A stretch of DNA of 64,000 nucleotides from FW021-bin31 sp964647485 (GCA_964647485.1 CAZYHV010000006.1:77076-141075), one strand, 5' to 3'. Positions 17,786-28,301 are shown, counted from the first letter of the stretch. The notes: generated by a model not told the origin, from the letters alone. Numbers and translations: made by a program.

Positions 17786-20700
17786 ATGCAAAAAAATCTA
17801 TTTATGATGACTTTGCCTTTTAGGGCAAATAGGTCATTCTCAAAATTACTTCTTATGATGAAGTGGACTTTCTTTCTATTAGTCATTTCGTTTATGCAGG
17901 TATCTGCCCATGCATCTTCTCAAGAGAAATTTACATTTGACTATGACCATGTCAGTGCAGAGAAGATCTTCACCAAGCTTCAAAAAGAAGGAAGCTATCG
18001 CTTTTTTTATACCCAAAAGAATATACAGAAACTGGGCGATGTAAGCCTTCGGGTAAAAGATGCTTCCATCCGGGAGATTCTCGATAGCGTTTTATCTCAA
18101 GGATTAACCTACAAGATTGTGGGAGAGGATATGATTGTTATTTCCTCAAGGGATGAAATAGCCGATCAAATTAAAGTCAACGGAACGGTAACGGACAGTC
18201 TGGGAAATCCTCTGGTTGGCGTGACGGTCAAAGTGAAAGGAGAAAGTAAAGGCGTTTATACAAATGCACAGGGGCAATTTTCTATCGGTGTTTCAGAGAA
18301 TGCAGTTCTGGAAGTTTCCTATGTGGGATATCAATCAAAGACCGTTCCTGTAGATGGACAGCATACGTTAAATATTATTTTAACTAGGACGAGTTCGTCT
18401 TTGAATGAATTGGTTGTAGTGGGATATGGAACGCAAAAGAAATCGGATGTGACAGGAGCGATTTCCTCCATTTCCCCGGAAGAGTTTGAATCTGTTCCCT
18501 CCACAGACGTTGCTCAGGCTTTAGCAGGCAAGGTGGCCGGATTGAATATTTCTCAAGGCGATGCTATTCCCGGAACTTCTCCGGATATTTTGGTTCGGGG
18601 AAAAAATTCAATCAGTGCGAGTACCAGCCCACTTATCGTTTTGGATGGTGTCCCATACAGTGGAGGACTAAATAGCATTAATAAAAATAATATCAAGAGT
18701 ATTAATGTTTTAAAGGGACCTTCGGCGACTGCGATATATGGAACCAGAGGATCGAATGGAGTGATACTTATTACTACCAAAAAAGGGAAGAAGGGGAAGC
18801 CCCGGATTTCCTATAATGGTTATATAGGAACATCCTCTTTTTCAAATGAAATTACTCCGGCAAGTCCTGAGGAATATCTTGAAAAATGGAAGTGGTATCA
18901 ATTAGAAACCAATGTTCCTGAGGATGAATTGACTCCGGTTCCGAATTCTCCCGGAGGTAATGAATATAAAAATTATGAGGATGGGAAAACGGTAGACTGG
19001 ATGGAAGAGATGAAGCAGCCCTCATATATTACGGATCACAATGTTACTATTTCAGGGGCTACGGATTATGTGAGTTATTATGTGACAGGAGAATATATGA
19101 AGCAGCAGGGGATTATTAAAGGCTATAACTTTACCAGAACAAATATTCGTGCCAATTTGGATGCCGAATTAACAGATTATTTGAAAATGGGGGTTAATCT
19201 GTTCTACAATGCAAATAATTATGATGGTGCACAAGCGGATATGTTAATGGGTGAGGAAATGAGTCCTTTTGGAAGTCTGTACGATGCAAATGGAGATTAT
19301 GCCATTTATCCTATGGATCCGGAGCTTCTTTATACGAGCCCGATGGTTCCTCTGTACAGAGATAGGATCAGTCGTTATAAAAGATTGGATGGACAAGGTT
19401 ATGCCATCTTCAAGCCTGCCGAAATTGCAGATGGATTATCCTTTTTAAAGGGGTTGCAGTATCGTTTGAATGCGTCTTATTCCTATGCCCCTTCCCGGAA
19501 TGCTACTTATGAGGGAAGAAAAGCCGGGAATACCTCAAATGGTAGTGCAAATTTGAATTATACGAATGATAAGAACTGGTTAATAGAGAATATATTAAGT
19601 TGGAAAAGAGATTTTGGCGCACATCATATAGACTTTACCGGTTTGTATAGTGCGCAGGAATTTACTCATTTTTATTCTTCTTCCGGAGCCTCCGGTTTTG
19701 TCAATGACTTGCTTTCTTACAATAATTTAGGTGCAGGATCAACCCAATCGGCAGGATCTGATGCAAATAGTTATACGTTACTTTCTCAAATGGCGCGGAT
19801 CAACTATTCTTACAAGAATACTTATCTATTAACCTTAACAGCGAGAAGAGACGGGTATTCAGCTTTTGGTGCGAATACAAATAAGTATGCTTTATTTCCC
19901 AGTGTTGCTGTAGGGTGGAATATCAGTAATGAACATTTTATGGAGGATGTGAATGCCATTAATCATCTGAAATTGAGAGCCGGTTATGGTAAAACGGGGA
20001 ATCAGGCTATTTCTCCCGAACAGACAAAGACCACTGATGGTACCGTGCTCTATCCTTTTAATGGTTTGAGTACTGTAGGTACCATTTCGAGTGTTTTAGG
20101 GAATGCCGATTTACAATGGGAAGCAAGTACAACTTTGGATGTCGGACTGGACTTTAGCCTGCTTAAAAACAGGATCGGTGGAACAATAGATTTTTATCAT
20201 ACCCGAACTAAAGGGTTGTTATTGCAAAGACACTTACCTACGATTACCGGATATTCTTCGGTTTGGGCGAATCTGGGAGAAACGACAAATCAAGGTTTTG
20301 AGATTACTTTGAATACCGTTAATATAAAATCAGGTGATTTTACCTGGAAGAGTAACCTCTCTTTTTCTACCAATAAAAATAGGATAGTTGATCTATATGG
20401 AGATAAGAAAAGTGATGTCGGGAACCGTTGGTTTATTGGACAGCCTATCAATGTGATTTATGATTATAAAATGGAAGGTATCTGGCAGACAGATGAAAAG
20501 ACAGAAGCTGATGACTTCAATGCGGAACCGGGGGATATAAAATTTGCAGACCTTAACGGAGATGGGGAAATTACGGGGGATGATCGATCCATTTTAGGTT
20601 CTACTGCTCCGGATTGGCGGGGAGGTTTTGGTAATACCTTTTCCTATAAGAATTTCTCTTTGAGTATTTTTATTCAAACGGTTCAAGGCGTACTCAAAGA

Positions 20701-21082
20701 TAATCATCAACTGAGTTGGGTAGACCTGGCCGGCAGACGTAATATTCCGGCAGGACTTACTTATTGGACTCCTGAAAATCATAATAACAGCATGCCTGCT
20801 TTGAGTTATACCAATACGATAGGTTATGGATTCCCCCGAGATGCTAGTTTTACTCGCTTGAAAGATGTGACCTTGTCTTATTCTTTACCCCAGCATGTAT
20901 TAGAAAAAACAGGTCTTGGCAATTTGGAAGTGTATCTTAGTGGAACCAATCTATATACTTGGACTTCGTGGTTTGGTTGGGATCCTGAGGCTTATTATGC
21001 CCCTCGTGGTTGGGGTGGAGCAGAAACCAATTTCCCTACACAACGCACGATTGTATTTGGCGTCAACATCACCCTTCGTTAA
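17786..21082 (+). CDS. SusC-type TonB-dependent transducer with STN domain
   Basis: A 1098-residue outer-membrane receptor. ATG 17786 is chosen over TTG 17759. After an N-terminal signal comes an STN domain (about 45-115; KIFTKLQKEGSYRFFYTQ, REILDSVLSQGLTYKI), then a carboxypeptidase-like CNA-type domain (about 130-205), the TonB plug (about 210-330; LNELVVVGYGTQKKSDVTG, DVAQALAGKVAGLN, LVRGKNSI) and the 22-strand barrel. The STN domain marks receptors that pass a signal to FecR, fitting the upstream sigma/anti-sigma pair. The SusD partner starts 20 bases downstream. An 87-base stretch (18161-18247) is almost identical to the next SusC gene, see repeat entries. Confidence 0.97.
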   Translation: MQKNLFMMTLPFRANRSFSKLLLMMKWTFFLLVISFMQVSAHASSQEKFTFDYDHVSAEKIFTKLQKEGSYRFFYTQKNIQKLGDVSLRVKDASIREILDSVLSQGLTYKIVGEDMIVISSRDEIADQIKVNGTVTDSLGNPLVGVTVKVKGESKGVYTNAQGQFSIGVSENAVLEVSYVGYQSKTVPVDGQHTLNIILTRTSSSLNELVVVGYGTQKKSDVTGAISSISPEEFESVPSTDVAQALAGKVAGLNISQGDAIPGTSPDILVRGKNSISASTSPLIVLDGVPYSGGLNSINKNNIKSINVLKGPSATAIYGTRGSNGVILITTKKGKKGKPRISYNGYIGTSSFSNEITPASPEEYLEKWKWYQLETNVPEDELTPVPNSPGGNEYKNYEDGKTVDWMEEMKQPSYITDHNVTISGATDYVSYYVTGEYMKQQGIIKGYNFTRTNIRANLDAELTDYLKMGVNLFYNANNYDGAQADMLMGEEMSPFGSLYDANGDYAIYPMDPELLYTSPMVPLYRDRISRYKRLDGQGYAIFKPAEIADGLSFLKGLQYRLNASYSYAPSRNATYEGRKAGNTSNGSANLNYTNDKNWLIENILSWKRDFGAHHIDFTGLYSAQEFTHFYSSSGASGFVNDLLSYNNLGAGSTQSAGSDANSYTLLSQMARINYSYKNTYLLTLTARRDGYSAFGANTNKYALFPSVAVGWNISNEHFMEDVNAINHLKLRAGYGKTGNQAISPEQTKTTDGTVLYPFNGLSTVGTISSVLGNADLQWEASTTLDVGLDFSLLKNRIGGTIDFYHTRTKGLLLQRHLPTITGYSSVWANLGETTNQGFEITLNTVNIKSGDFTWKSNLSFSTNKNRIVDLYGDKKSDVGNRWFIGQPINVIYDYKMEGIWQTDEKTEADDFNAEPGDIKFADLNGDGEITGDDRSILGSTAPDWRGGFGNTFSYKNFSLSIFIQTVQGVLKDNHQLSWVDLAGRRNIPAGLTYWTPENHNNSMPALSYTNTIGYGFPRDASFTRLKDVTLSYSLPQHVLEKTGLGNLEVYLSGTNLYTWTSWFGWDPEAYYAPRGWGGAETNFPTQRTIVFGVNITLR
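18161..18247 (+). repeat. Near-identical segment shared by the two PUL SusC genes (copy 1)
   Basis: These 87 bases match 23185-23271 with a single difference (G at 18193, A at 23217), although the genes around them have diverged strongly on both sides. The segment encodes the start of the CNA-type domain (DSLGNPLVGVTVKVKGES). Such local identity suggests gene conversion or recent recombination between paralogues. Confidence 0.9.
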
Positions 21083-21102
21083 TGATTTAAAAGTTTAATA
21101 CC

Positions 21103-22791
21103 ATGAAAAAATATATAATTTACATTGCTATCTCTATAGCAGGCATAGTAATAACGAGTTCTTGCAACAATAATTTTTTGAATGAAAAGTTATATTCTTC
21201 TTATGCTCCGGAAACATTAGCAGATTCTTTAGGTATTGAATCTTCCTTATCAGGGCTATACTATGATTTAAGTTTGTGGTATACCTATTCGGGAAATCAA
21301 GGATGGTTATGTGTTTGGCAGGCCGGTACCGATATTGCTTATCCGGCACAACCGGAGGGCTATGAAATCCCATATACTAATTATGATAAGTTGATTTCTA
21401 CAGATGGTGCAGCTGAACATACATGGCAGTGGGCCTATAAGTTGATTAGCGATGCAAATACTATTATTAGTACGGTTCATAGCGAAGCGGTTCAGGAGTC
21501 AATGGGTGAAACGGGGAGAAGAGAAGCAGAGGCAGAAGCCAGATTTTTTAGAGGATATGCTTATGAGAAACTGGTTACCTTTTTTGGATCGGTTCCTCTT
21601 ATAACAGAACCGGTAACAGGTCCCAAAACAGATTTTGTTCGTCCGGATATAGCAGATGTGAATGCCCAAATAGTGAATGATCTTTCTTTTGCATCAGAAT
21701 ATTTGACCGATGTAAATAATATGAAAGAAAATGCCAATGGAGCGATGTATGAGAGAGTGAATAAAGCTGCAGCGATGCAGGAATTGGCTATTGCTTATTT
21801 GAGAATTGGAAAACCCGATAGTGCTTTGGTCCAGACGCAAGCTATTATTAATAGTCAAAATTTTCAATTGATCGATCAACGTTATGGCGTAGATCAGAGT
21901 GATCCGGGAGATTTCTATCATGATATGTTTATATATGGGAATCAACGAAGAGGTCAGGGAAATACTGAAGCTATCTGGGTCTTAGAGCAAGAAAATCCAA
22001 ATTCTGTTAATGGCGGAATCTCAGGTTCTAGTCAACTTCGACGGGCTTGGCAAGTTTCGGTACACTCTATGCCGGGATTTATTCTTAGTGATTCTACTGG
22101 CGGAAGAGGGATTGGTCGTATGCGTTTGAATAATTGGGTGCTCTATAATTTATATGATCAAGGCGATATTAGAAATTCAAGGTATAATATTAAAAGGCAT
22201 TATTATTATAATGATCCTTCCTATTCAAAATATGGAGAAGTGATGAAACCCGGAGACGGAGGTTCTAAGCGTCAGGATACTTTATTCAAAATAGGTCCCG
22301 AAACAACCAAATGGTTCTGCTTTGATCCGGATGATGAATTTGGGTATGCGGCTATTAAAGATATTATTATTATGCGCTTAGGAGGGACTTATCTTTTACA
22401 AGCGGAAGCCCAGGTTCAACTTAAAAATTATAGTGGTGCAGCCGAGAGTATAAATGTATTGAGAAAAAGAGCTTTTGCTAATTATCCTACCCAAGGGAAA
22501 GTGACGGCTTCTGAAATTTCAGGTAGTGGACATGAGGGAATGGATTTTATTCTGGATGAACGTGCTCGGGAGCTCTTAGCCGAAGAGAATCGACGGGAGA
22601 CCTTGATGCGTACAGGATTGCTTTATGAGCGTGTGATGGGACATATTGCTCCTACAGAAGAAGCCTCAGCCAATATATTACCTTATCCTATTGAAGGATT
22701 AACTAAAGATAAAGCTCAATATTTTCCGATTCCACAAAATGAAATTGATTTGAATAAAGATGCAGAGTTAAATCAGAATGCGGGATATTAA
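21103..22791 (+). CDS. SusD/RagB-family lipoprotein (partner of the STN SusC)
   Basis: A 562-residue surface lipoprotein with lipobox IVITSSC (Cys21). RagB/SusD signs include EAEARFFRGYAYEKLVTFFGSVPL in the N-terminal helices, LQAEAQVQLKNYSGAAESIN in the TPR-like part, and a C-terminal YFPIPQNEIDLN. It follows its SusC by 20 bases and is followed by a strong hairpin, so SusC-SusD form a unit that ends here. Confidence 0.96.
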   Translation: MKKYIIYIAISIAGIVITSSCNNNFLNEKLYSSYAPETLADSLGIESSLSGLYYDLSLWYTYSGNQGWLCVWQAGTDIAYPAQPEGYEIPYTNYDKLISTDGAAEHTWQWAYKLISDANTIISTVHSEAVQESMGETGRREAEAEARFFRGYAYEKLVTFFGSVPLITEPVTGPKTDFVRPDIADVNAQIVNDLSFASEYLTDVNNMKENANGAMYERVNKAAAMQELAIAYLRIGKPDSALVQTQAIINSQNFQLIDQRYGVDQSDPGDFYHDMFIYGNQRRGQGNTEAIWVLEQENPNSVNGGISGSSQLRRAWQVSVHSMPGFILSDSTGGRGIGRMRLNNWVLYNLYDQGDIRNSRYNIKRHYYYNDPSYSKYGEVMKPGDGGSKRQDTLFKIGPETTKWFCFDPDDEFGYAAIKDIIIMRLGGTYLLQAEAQVQLKNYSGAAESINVLRKRAFANYPTQGKVTASEISGSGHEGMDFILDERARELLAEENRRETLMRTGLLYERVMGHIAPTEEASANILPYPIEGLTKDKAQYFPIPQNEIDLNKDAELNQNAGY

Positions 22792-22829
22792 TGTAAGAAG
22801 TGTGAGTCATCATGAAAGATGTTTTCTTT

Positions 22830-22872
22830 CCTGCTTTATTCATAAAATTTCCCTTGTTATGAATAAAGCAGG
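22830..22872 (+). terminator. Perfect 16-bp inverted repeat between the two SusCD pairs
   Basis: CCTGCTTTATTCATAA (22830-22845) and its exact reverse complement (22857-22872) enclose an 11-base loop. It starts 38 bases after the SusD stop. Perfect pairing over 16 bp is strong enough for termination or for mRNA stabilisation; the downstream tract is TTGTTGTTG rather than a pure U-run. It separates the first SusCD unit from the next promoter at 22955. Confidence 0.75.
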
Positions 22873-22954
22873 TTGTTGTTGCTGATAGATATGAATAAAT
22901 CAAAATGGAGTGGAAAAATAATAAAATTATGCCGGTTGTAATATGGAATAATTG

Positions 22955-22962
22955 TAATTTTG
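22955..22962 (+). promoter_or_regulatory. Bacteroidota -7 promoter element for the second SusCD pair
   Basis: TAATTTTG fits TAnnTTTG exactly and lies 18 bases before the ATG at 22981. A GTTG word at 22935-22938, about 20 bases upstream, could stand for the -33 box. The position right after a strong hairpin supports a separate transcript start. Confidence 0.6.
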
Positions 22963-22980
22963 ACTATTAAAAAATAAAGT

Positions 22981-25900
22981 ATGAAAAACTGTTTATTCTC
23001 TACCAGGAGAAATTCATTAAAGGTTAAACAAGAAGGGCTTAAACAAGTAGTCTTCCTTGGTATGCTGTTTTTGTTTTTATTTGGGTATGCTGATCGCGGG
23101 GTGGCACATGCTACGAACGAAGAAATTTCGAAAGGGGATTCTCCTTCTTCTTTTGAAAAGATAGAAACGGATCAGGAGGATATTGCCGATCAAATTAAAG
23201 TCAACGGAACGGTAACAGACAGTCTGGGAAATCCTCTGGTTGGCGTGACGGTCAAAGTGAAAGGAGAAAGTCAGGGGGTATATACTGATGAGGAAGGGAA
23301 TTTCACTCTCACTGTTTCAGAAGATGCAATTTTAGAAGTCTCCTATGTAGGGTATCAGCCAAAGGAGGTCCCTGTAAATGGAAAAACCTCTATTACAATA
23401 GTATTGGGCGCTAGTGTTTCTACCTTAAATCAACTTGTTGTAGTGGGGTATGGGAAACAGAAGAAGATAGACTTGACGAGTGCTGTAAGTACCGTTGATA
23501 TGGAAGCTCTCCAAAACAGACCGACACAAAATGTGTTGCAGAGTCTACAGGGGACAGTCCCGGGACTAAATATTTCTCAGAATAATGGCTCTTTAGAATC
23601 GACTCCTTCCTTTGATATTCGTGGAATTGGTACAATCGGGAATTCTTCTTCCAGTCCTTTGGTATTGATTGATGGGATGGAAGGGGATATCTCTTCTATT
23701 AATCCACAGGATATCAAGAGTATTTCCGTACTTAAGGATGCTTCGGCATCTGCCATTTATGGCAGTCGTGCTGCTTTTGGGGTGATTTTAGTGACGACAA
23801 AAAGTGGAAGTAAAGGAGGCATAAAAGTAAATTATAATAATAACTTTAGATGGTCCAAACCGCTTATAGTTCCTCAGCAAATGGATTCTTATACTTGGGC
23901 GCTTTATTTGAACGCAGCAAATATTAACAGTGGAAACAGTGCCTTTTTTAATCAAGATCACTTAGACAGAATAAAAGCCTACCAAGCAGGGGAAATTACG
24001 GATCCTATCATAAAGGATCCCAATAATGCTGATCATTGGGCTGATGGATATGGTTATGGCAATGCAGATGTGGATTGGTATAAGGCGATGTATAGAGATT
24101 ACTCGTTTTCTCAGGAACACAATGTTAGTTTGAGTGGAGGTGGAGAAAAAACAACTTATTACGTATCCGGTAATTATATGGGACAAGATGGGCTAATGAG
24201 GTTTAATCAAGATTTTAGAAAGAGATATGGTGCAACGGTTAAAGTAAATACGGCCATTAGTGATTATGTAACAGCTTCTTATAGTAATCGATATATTCAT
24301 GAAGGATATCAACGTCCTTCTAGTCTGACGGATGGGTTTTATCAAGATTTGGCACGTCAGGGTTGGCCTACATTGCCACTTTATGACCCTAATGGCTATT
24401 TATATAGTTCTCCCTCTCCGGCTTTGGGAATGGCTAATGGAGGAAAAGACAATACGCAGACAGATTGGGACTATCAACAACTAAAAATTACGATTAATCC
24501 TTTAGAAGGCTGGAATATATATGCAATTGGTAACTATCGTTCCAAAGAGGTTTTCCGACATTGGGATGCGCAAAAATTATATAATCATGATGTAAATGGA
24601 GATCCTTATCTGTATTCCTCTAGTTCTAATGTATATGAATATGGATATAAGGAGAATTATTTTAATACAAATATTTATTCAGATTATAGTAGAGATTTTA
24701 ATGACGTGCATCATTTTAAAATCATGGCAGGTTTTCAAACAGTATATACTAAATATAGAGATGTTAGTGCCCAACGAGATGGTATTATAGTACCCTCAAT
24801 ATCAACAATAAATACGACATCGGGAACGGATCCTGATGGAAATCCAATTACTCCGGAGGTAAGTGGTCAGTATCAAAGTTGGGCGACATCCGGGTTCTTT
24901 GGACGTTTAAATTATAATTATAAGGATAAATATTTATTTGAGGGGTCTCTCAGATATGATGGATCGTCTCGTTTTCGGAGGGATGATCGATGGGTTTTAT
25001 CTCCTTCCTTTTCGGTAGGTTGGAATATAGGAGAAGAAGCCTTTTGGAGTAAGTTAAAAAAGAGTGTCAATAAACTAAAAATTAGGGCTTCTTATGGCTC
25101 ATTAGGAAATCAAAATACGAACAACTGGTATCCTACTTATGTTACGATGCCGATTGGAACAGCGAATGGCAGTTGGTTGGTTAATGGCTCTAAGCCGAAT
25201 ACGGCAAGTGCTCCGGGTCTAATCAGCTCGACCCTTACTTGGGAAAGTGTGGAAACGGTAGATGTAGGTCTTGATTTTGGATTGCTGAATAATAGGTTGA
25301 CAGGCTCGTTTGATTGGTTTACAAGATATACAAATAATATGGTAGGTCCGGCTCCCGAACTACCGGTGATCCTGGGGACGGCTGTTCCTCAAACAAATAA
25401 TACAGATTTAAAAACGTATGGTATAGAGGCTGAAATAAGCTGGAGTGATCGTCTGTCTAACGGACTTTCTTACGATCTACACTTTAATGTTTCGGATAAT
25501 CAGACGATTGTCACCAAATATCCTAATCCCTCCAACCTCTTAAATACTTATATTCAAGGGCGGAAATTAGGCGAAATATGGGGGTATACAACCTTAGGAA
25601 TAGCCAAAACTCAAGCTGAAATGGACAAACACTTAGCTTCTCTTGATGGAGGACAAAGCTCTATTGGTTCCCAATGGAGTGCAGGCGATATTATGTATGA
25701 GGATTATAATGGAGATGGAAAAATAAGTAATGGTAAAGAAACGGCGGATGATCCGGGAGATTTACATGTCATTGGTAATAATACGCCTCGTTATCGTTTT
25801 GGATTTACTGCGAATGCTCGGTATAAAGGATTTGATATCAGAATATTTTTACAAGGAGTGATGAAAAGAGATATGTGGCAAGGTAGTCCCTTCTTCTGGG

Positions 25901-26292
25901 GGGTTACCGGTGCCGGGCAATGGTGGGCAACCGGCTTTGTTCAACATGAAGATTATTTTAGAGATGATCCGGATGATCCCATGGGTGAAAATGTGGATTC
26001 CTATTATCCTAGACCCTTGTTCAGTGATAAAAATGAACAAGTGCAAACGCGGTATCTGTTGAATGCAGCTTATATAAGATTGAAAAATCTGCAAATAGGC
26101 TATAGTTTGCCTTCTTCCTTTATTCATAAAATAGGATTAGAAAACTTAAGAGTGTATATCTCCGGAGAGAATTTATGGACCGGTACTCAAATGCCGAAAA
26201 TGTTTGATCCGGAAACTGTTGATGGTGGAGTTGGAGGTGATGTCTATCCTTTGCAGAAAGTATATTCTTGTGGACTTAGTGTAACCTTTTAA
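22981..26292 (+). CDS. SusC/RagA-type TonB-dependent receptor (no STN domain)
   Basis: A 1103-residue outer-membrane importer. After an N-terminal hydrophobic region come the CNA-type domain (about 70-140), plug (about 145-280; STLNQLVVVGYGKQKKIDLTS, NVLQSLQGTVPGLN, IRGIGTIG) and barrel, ending with CGLSVTF. It lacks the STN domain of the previous SusC, so it probably transports without signalling to FecR. With its SusD it is the transport pair closest to the enzyme block of the PUL. Bases 23185-23271 are almost identical to part of the upstream SusC. Confidence 0.97.
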   Translation: MKNCLFSTRRNSLKVKQEGLKQVVFLGMLFLFLFGYADRGVAHATNEEISKGDSPSSFEKIETDQEDIADQIKVNGTVTDSLGNPLVGVTVKVKGESQGVYTDEEGNFTLTVSEDAILEVSYVGYQPKEVPVNGKTSITIVLGASVSTLNQLVVVGYGKQKKIDLTSAVSTVDMEALQNRPTQNVLQSLQGTVPGLNISQNNGSLESTPSFDIRGIGTIGNSSSSPLVLIDGMEGDISSINPQDIKSISVLKDASASAIYGSRAAFGVILVTTKSGSKGGIKVNYNNNFRWSKPLIVPQQMDSYTWALYLNAANINSGNSAFFNQDHLDRIKAYQAGEITDPIIKDPNNADHWADGYGYGNADVDWYKAMYRDYSFSQEHNVSLSGGGEKTTYYVSGNYMGQDGLMRFNQDFRKRYGATVKVNTAISDYVTASYSNRYIHEGYQRPSSLTDGFYQDLARQGWPTLPLYDPNGYLYSSPSPALGMANGGKDNTQTDWDYQQLKITINPLEGWNIYAIGNYRSKEVFRHWDAQKLYNHDVNGDPYLYSSSSNVYEYGYKENYFNTNIYSDYSRDFNDVHHFKIMAGFQTVYTKYRDVSAQRDGIIVPSISTINTTSGTDPDGNPITPEVSGQYQSWATSGFFGRLNYNYKDKYLFEGSLRYDGSSRFRRDDRWVLSPSFSVGWNIGEEAFWSKLKKSVNKLKIRASYGSLGNQNTNNWYPTYVTMPIGTANGSWLVNGSKPNTASAPGLISSTLTWESVETVDVGLDFGLLNNRLTGSFDWFTRYTNNMVGPAPELPVILGTAVPQTNNTDLKTYGIEAEISWSDRLSNGLSYDLHFNVSDNQTIVTKYPNPSNLLNTYIQGRKLGEIWGYTTLGIAKTQAEMDKHLASLDGGQSSIGSQWSAGDIMYEDYNGDGKISNGKETADDPGDLHVIGNNTPRYRFGFTANARYKGFDIRIFLQGVMKRDMWQGSPFFWGVTGAGQWWATGFVQHEDYFRDDPDDPMGENVDSYYPRPLFSDKNEQVQTRYLLNAAYIRLKNLQIGYSLPSSFIHKIGLENLRVYISGENLWTGTQMPKMFDPETVDGGVGGDVYPLQKVYSCGLSVTF
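23185..23271 (+). repeat. Near-identical segment shared by the two PUL SusC genes (copy 2)
   Basis: Counterpart of 18161-18247 with 86 of 87 bases identical. Outside the block the two SusC genes align only at protein level, so the block stands out as a patch of recent sequence exchange. Confidence 0.9.
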
Positions 26293-26300
26293 ATTAGAAA

Positions 26301-28301
26301 ATGATGAAGAAATATAAAAATAGAAATTATGGCGTTTCATTATTCATTATAATGGGACTTATTATGGTTACTTCTTGTAATAAATTTTTAGATGAGAAAC
26401 CATTATCAGAAATTACTCCTACTGATTATTTAAATAATGCTTCCCAGTTGTCTGCCTATGCTGTTGGGCAATATCCCGCTGTGTTGCCCGGGCACGATCA
26501 ATGGACTTTTGGGACTTTTGGAATAGATGCAAATACGGATAATATGGCCGCAATGAGTATGGATAATAAATATGCCCCTGGTTTGTGGCTGGTTCCTTCT
26601 ACCGGAGGCTCCTGGGACTTTTCCGAGATTTATCAATTAAATTATTTCTTGGAAACGGTATTACCTAAGTGGAAAAATGGAACATTGACCGGTGAGGAAA
26701 GTAAAATTAAACAAGCAATAGGAGAGGTCTATTTCTTAAGAGCCTATGTATATTTTAATAAATTAATGGATTTAGGTGATTTTCCTATTGTAAGAAAAAC
26801 ATTGCCGGATAATAAAGAAATATTGACAGAAGCTAGTAAACGGCGTCCGAGTACTGAAGTTGCCCGATTTATCATCTCTGATTTGGATTCTGCTGAAATG
26901 TTATTACAAGAGAGCCCAGACGGAGGTCGTAAGGATAGGTTGTCTAAAGTTTGTGCACAATTATTTAAATCTCGTGTGGCCTTATATGAAGGAACCTGGT
27001 TAAAATATTTTAAAGGAACTGCTTTTGTCCCTAATGGCCCCAATTGGCCGGGAGCAGAAAAGGATTACAATGCAAATTATGAATTCCAATCGGGTAGCAT
27101 TGATAATGAAATAGATTATTTTTTAGGAGAATCAATGTCTGCGGCGAAAAAGGTAGCTGATGCTGTTCCTTTAGTGAACAATACCGGAATTATTCAATCA
27201 TTAAATAATGAGAATCCTTATTTTAGTATGTTTGGAGCAGTAGATATGTCCGGATATGGGGAAGTCTTGCTATGGAGAGAATATAGTAAAGCCCTGGGCT
27301 TAACTCATAATGTGCAGGTATATGAAGAATTGGGAAATGATGGCGTCGGAGTGACAAGAAGTATGGTGGAGAGCTTTTTAATGAAAAATGGTTTACCTAT
27401 TTATGCTTCCGGTAGTGGATACAAAGGAGATGATTCTATAGCTCTCTTAAAGGAGAACAGAGATGACCGGTTACAGTTGTTCTTAAAACAGCCGGGAGAT
27501 ACCAATGTGTTGGCGAATGCTGCCGAAGGGGATCATGCTACTGTGATTGAACCGATTCCTCAGATTTGGGTTTCTAGTGTGGAACAAAAGTATACGACTG
27601 GCTATGCTATTAGAAAAGGGCTTAATTATGATGGAGCTCAAGCCGATAATGGAGGAGGATATACCGGAGCTATTATCTTCCGTGCAGTAGAAGCGTACCT
27701 TAATTATATGGAAGCAGAATACGAGAAAAATGGTTCCTTAGATGCAGATGCCCTCAAGTATTGGAAAGAAATTAGGGAAAGGGCGAAAGTGAGTACCGAT
27801 ATTTCCAAGACCATTGCGGCAACGGAGATGTCAAAGGAAACCCGAGATTGGGGAGCCTACTCTGCAAATCAGTTAGTGGATCCTACTTTATATAACATAC
27901 GAAGAGAACGGAGAGATGAATTGATGGCAGAAGGTCTTCGTTTTATGGATTTGAAACGTTGGAGATCTCTAGATCAGTTTATTAATAATCCGGGTCATGT
28001 TGAAGGATTTAAACTCTGGGGACCTATGCAAAATTGGTATTCCGGAGACCAACTCATCTATGGTGCTAATAATGCCGATGCGGTAGTTTCTGATCCTTCC
28101 TTGGGAGAATATTTAAGACCCTATGAAATTCATAGTAATGCAACCGGTTATGATGGAATAAATTGGATCATGGCACATTATTTAAAGCCTATTGCGGCTG
28201 AAAATTTTACTATTACTGCAGAAGGTGGTGATCTATCTAGCTCTCCAATTTATCAAAATCCGGGTTGGTCTAAACAATCGGGAACCGGAGCAACAAATTA
28301 A
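26301..28301 (+). CDS. SusD/RagB-family lipoprotein (partner of the second SusC)
   Basis: A 666-residue SusD-like lipoprotein, at the long end of the family. Lipobox IMVTSC (Cys26). Family motifs are present: IKQAIGEVYFLRAYVYFNKLMDLGDFPI, RAVEAYLNYMEAEYEKNG, RRERRDELMAEGLRFMDLKRW. It starts 8 bases after the SusC stop. The long insertions relative to the SusD at 21103 suggest that this pair binds a different or more branched oligosaccharide. Confidence 0.96.
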   Translation: MMKKYKNRNYGVSLFIIMGLIMVTSCNKFLDEKPLSEITPTDYLNNASQLSAYAVGQYPAVLPGHDQWTFGTFGIDANTDNMAAMSMDNKYAPGLWLVPSTGGSWDFSEIYQLNYFLETVLPKWKNGTLTGEESKIKQAIGEVYFLRAYVYFNKLMDLGDFPIVRKTLPDNKEILTEASKRRPSTEVARFIISDLDSAEMLLQESPDGGRKDRLSKVCAQLFKSRVALYEGTWLKYFKGTAFVPNGPNWPGAEKDYNANYEFQSGSIDNEIDYFLGESMSAAKKVADAVPLVNNTGIIQSLNNENPYFSMFGAVDMSGYGEVLLWREYSKALGLTHNVQVYEELGNDGVGVTRSMVESFLMKNGLPIYASGSGYKGDDSIALLKENRDDRLQLFLKQPGDTNVLANAAEGDHATVIEPIPQIWVSSVEQKYTTGYAIRKGLNYDGAQADNGGGYTGAIIFRAVEAYLNYMEAEYEKNGSLDADALKYWKEIRERAKVSTDISKTIAATEMSKETRDWGAYSANQLVDPTLYNIRRERRDELMAEGLRFMDLKRWRSLDQFINNPGHVEGFKLWGPMQNWYSGDQLIYGANNADAVVSDPSLGEYLRPYEIHSNATGYDGINWIMAHYLKPIAAENFTITAEGGDLSSSPIYQNPGWSKQSGTGATN

